A stretch of DNA of 64,000 bases from positions 62,001 through 126,000 of the forward strand of contig PHAG01000001.1 in the NCBI GenBank assembly GCA_002841625.1. Reading direction: 5' to 3'. Below, piece by piece: positions 62,501-64,000 of this stretch. The notes under the pieces were generated by a model. It saw nothing but the letters and a program-made list of their open reading frames with translations. It searched no databases and was not told where the DNA came from. Position 1 is the stretch's first letter. The number at the start of each line of letters is the position of its first letter. Made by a program: the position numbers and the translations under genes. The stretch is from Firmicutes bacterium HGW-Firmicutes-1. Its GTDB lineage: Bacteria > Bacillota > Clostridia > Lachnospirales > Vallitaleaceae.

Positions 62501-63337
62501 CTATTCTTTTAATGCTCCAGAAGTTAAGCCTGAAATAATTTGTCTTTGGAATAGCAATACAATAATTAAGGTTGGAATCGTAACAACTACAGAAGCTGCT
62601 GTAACCTGACCCCAGAAAATTTCAAATTGTCCTCTTAAAAATGATATTGCAACGGGTGCTGTATGATAAGATAGGTCTGTATTTAAGGTTAAGGACAGAA
62701 CATACTCATTCCATACACCAATAAAGGTAATAATTGCTGATGTGAATATACCAGGTAATGCCAACGGTGCAACAATTTTTAATAAAGTCTGAACTGGTGT
62801 GGCACCATCAATTTTGGCAGATTCCTCTAAGGTATAAGGGATCTTTTTAAAATGTGTTACTAAAATATAGATGGCAACCGGTAACGAAATCATCGAATAT
62901 GGAAAGATAATATTATAAGAATTCGTCCATCCTAATGCATTAAACATGTTATAAATTGGTCCCACTACAATCATCTGTGGAAACATCGATACCGCGAGCA
63001 CTAGAGTTAAAATAAAATTCTTACCCCTAAATTGAAGTCTTGCAAGTGCATAAGCAGCAAAGATTGAGATAACAGTTACATAAATCGTTGTAAGAGATGC
63101 TACAATAAAACTATTTCTTATCCCTCTGAGCACATTATTATTAACCAAGGCTCTGTAATGATCTAGTGTAGGATTCTCTGCGATTAGTTTAAGCGCACTT
63201 TTTCCCCATATTTCATTTTCTGGTTTAAAGGAAGTAATCAACACCCAGATAAATGGAAATACAATGATGATGAGATAAAAAATAATGAAGATGCTAAATG
63301 CTCTTGTTAAGTTTTTATTTGTCATTAATTTTTTCAT
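62501..63337 (-). CDS. Sugar ABC transporter permease (MalG type)
   Basis: A 278-residue inner-membrane permease with six membrane segments. The EAA loop YTLEESAKIDGATPVQTLLKI contacts the ATPase (core EESAKIDGATPVQTLLKI), and the family end RQIISGLTSGALKE is present. Characteristic of CUT1 carbohydrate importers. It lies 12 bp after the MalF-type permease and 11 bp before the phosphorylase gene, making one operon for uptake and phosphorolysis of an alpha-glucoside. Confidence 0.94.
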   Translation of the reverse strand: MKKLMTNKNLTRAFSIFIIFYLIIIVFPFIWVLITSFKPENEIWGKSALKLIAENPTLDHYRALVNNNVLRGIRNSFIVASLTTIYVTVISIFAAYALARLQFRGKNFILTLVLAVSMFPQMIVVGPIYNMFNALGWTNSYNIIFPYSMISLPVAIYILVTHFKKIPYTLEESAKIDGATPVQTLLKIVAPLALPGIFTSAIITFIGVWNEYVLSLTLNTDLSYHTAPVAISFLRGQFEIFWGQVTAASVVVTIPTLIIVLLFQRQIISGLTSGALKE

Positions 63338-63349
63338 ATAGTCATCCCC

Positions 63350-64000
63350 CTATTCTCTTGATGAAATATCTACATTTAGCACTTTAATGTAGAAATAACA
63401 AATAACAGCTACACATAGGGCAATGATAATGGTTAATGCTGAACCATACCCAAATTTTGTCTGAGCAAACATTGCTTTATAGGCATATATGGAAATGGTT
63501 TCTGTTTTACCACCTGGTCCACCGCCTGTAAGTACATAAATTAAGTCAAAGACTCTAAAGGCATCCAAGGTTCTAAAAAGCAATGCAACTAGAATTGACG
63601 GTTTTAACATCGGAAGTGTAATTCTAAAAAATTGTTGTAGTTTGTGAGCTCCATCTACTGAAGAAGCTTCGTATACCGAGTTTGGTATTGTTTGTAATCC
63701 AGCAAGAAGTAATAACGCCATATACGGTGTTGTTTTCCATACATCTGCAATAATAACTGCTCCCATTGCTGCCGTACTAGTAAGTAATAAGTCTGTTGGC
63801 TGTGATATAAGACCAATTTTAGAGAAAATCATAGCAACGACACCACTTGTTCCATTGTATAAGTACAACCATATTAGAGCAGAAACAACTGTTGGAATCG
63901 CCCATGGAATTAAGGAAAGACTTCTTATCAGCCCTCTTCCAAACATTGCCTTATTCATTATTAAGGCTAATAAAATACCGCAAACCAGTTCAATACTGAT
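63350..64000 (-). CDS. Sugar ABC transporter permease (MalF type), 5' part beyond window edge
   Basis: The visible ~217 C-terminal residues start in the frame ISIELVCGILLALIMNKAMF, which stays open to the window edge, so the gene begins outside. Motifs include SLIPWAIPTVVSALIWLYLY, the EAA loop YEASSVDGAHKLQQFFRITL and LDAFRVFDLIYVLTGGGPGG, diagnostic of MalF/UgpA permeases. It forms the heterodimer with the MalG-type permease. The substrate-binding lipoprotein gene is expected further upstream, outside the window. Confidence 0.94.
   Translation of the reverse strand: MSIELVCGILLALIMNKAMFGRGLIRSLSLIPWAIPTVVSALIWLYLYNGTSGVVAMIFSKIGLISQPTDLLLTSTAAMGAVIIADVWKTTPYMALLLLAGLQTIPNSVYEASSVDGAHKLQQFFRITLPMLKPSILVALLFRTLDAFRVFDLIYVLTGGGPGGKTETISIYAYKAMFAQTKFGYGSALTIIIALCVAVICYFYIKVLNVDISSRE

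Noticed and set aside
6273-64000. Insertion sequences, prophage, CRISPR or toxin-antitoxin genes
   Set aside because: No transposase, integrase, cas or phage-like protein was found among the reading frames, and no regularly spaced repeat array exists. The only repeats are those listed.

Overview
The window is low-GC DNA from an endospore-forming anaerobic member of the Clostridia. The evidence is sporulation and spore genes (spoIIP, gpr, a GerMN-domain protein), TTG/GTG starts with strong AGGAGG ribosome sites, an indolepyruvate:ferredoxin oxidoreductase pathway, and the gene order rpsT-gpr-spoIIP...lepA-hemW-hrcA-grpE-dnaK. A genus cannot be named from the sequence alone. Almost all genes lie on the minus strand, and both edge genes (dnaK at the left, a sugar permease at the right) are cut by the window.

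Layout, left to right. 1-6.2 kb: heat-shock operon hrcA-grpE-dnaK with a perfect CIRCE operator, preceded by lepA and hemW. 6.3-9.6 kb: a MocR/GntR regulator divergent from an EamA exporter, then a PHP phosphoesterase. 9.7-21.9 kb: a glycan-biosynthesis island. It holds an oxidoreductase/acyltransferase/aminotransferase trio of the kind that makes diacetamido sugars, a 1401-residue multi-domain glycosyltransferase, and a second set (acyltransferase, DegT aminotransferase, NAD-sugar epimerase/dehydratase, GT-B glycosyltransferase). Embedded in the island, on the plus strand, are three small beta-rich proteins that resemble endospore appendage (Ena/DUF3992-like) subunits. 22.3-25.8 kb: a flavoprotein and a three-gene ABC transporter. 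26.2-38.8 kb: spoIIP, gpr, rpsT, holA, comEC, GerMN protein, a two-component system, comEA-like, mgsA and nadE. 38.9-41.6 kb: a GGDEF/EAL protein and DegV. 41.6-47.5 kb: an aryl-2-oxoacid oxidation cluster (two PaaK ligases, IorAB, two ACT proteins). 47.5-53.3 kb: two ABC-2 permeases with a membrane-anchored partner, a patatin and an S1-domain protein. 53.5-58.3 kb: two related small spore-coat-like proteins, a rhodanese, an XRE regulator, a rhomboid-like membrane protein and a TPR-GAF-GGDEF protein. 58.4-64 kb: an alpha-disaccharide uptake and phosphorolysis operon (two permeases, GH65 phosphorylase, beta-phosphoglucomutase, MsmK-type ATPase).

The most notable structures are as follows. (1) Three copies of a ~160-bp nested-palindrome element (4.15, 23.4, 26.0 kb) lie in the same orientation, each just 3' of a minus-strand stop codon. 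Two of them bracket the ABC operon exactly. (2) About 20 kb of accessory genes sits between spoIIP and lepA, which I recall as close neighbours in many Clostridia. (3) The appendage-like genes are surrounded by sugar-nucleotide and glycosyltransferase genes, suggesting a glycosylated spore-surface fibre. One of these genes has a one-base problem right at its start codon, and its 3' end forms a perfect 28-bp palindrome shared with the convergent gene. No tRNA, rRNA, CRISPR array or intact insertion sequence was seen.
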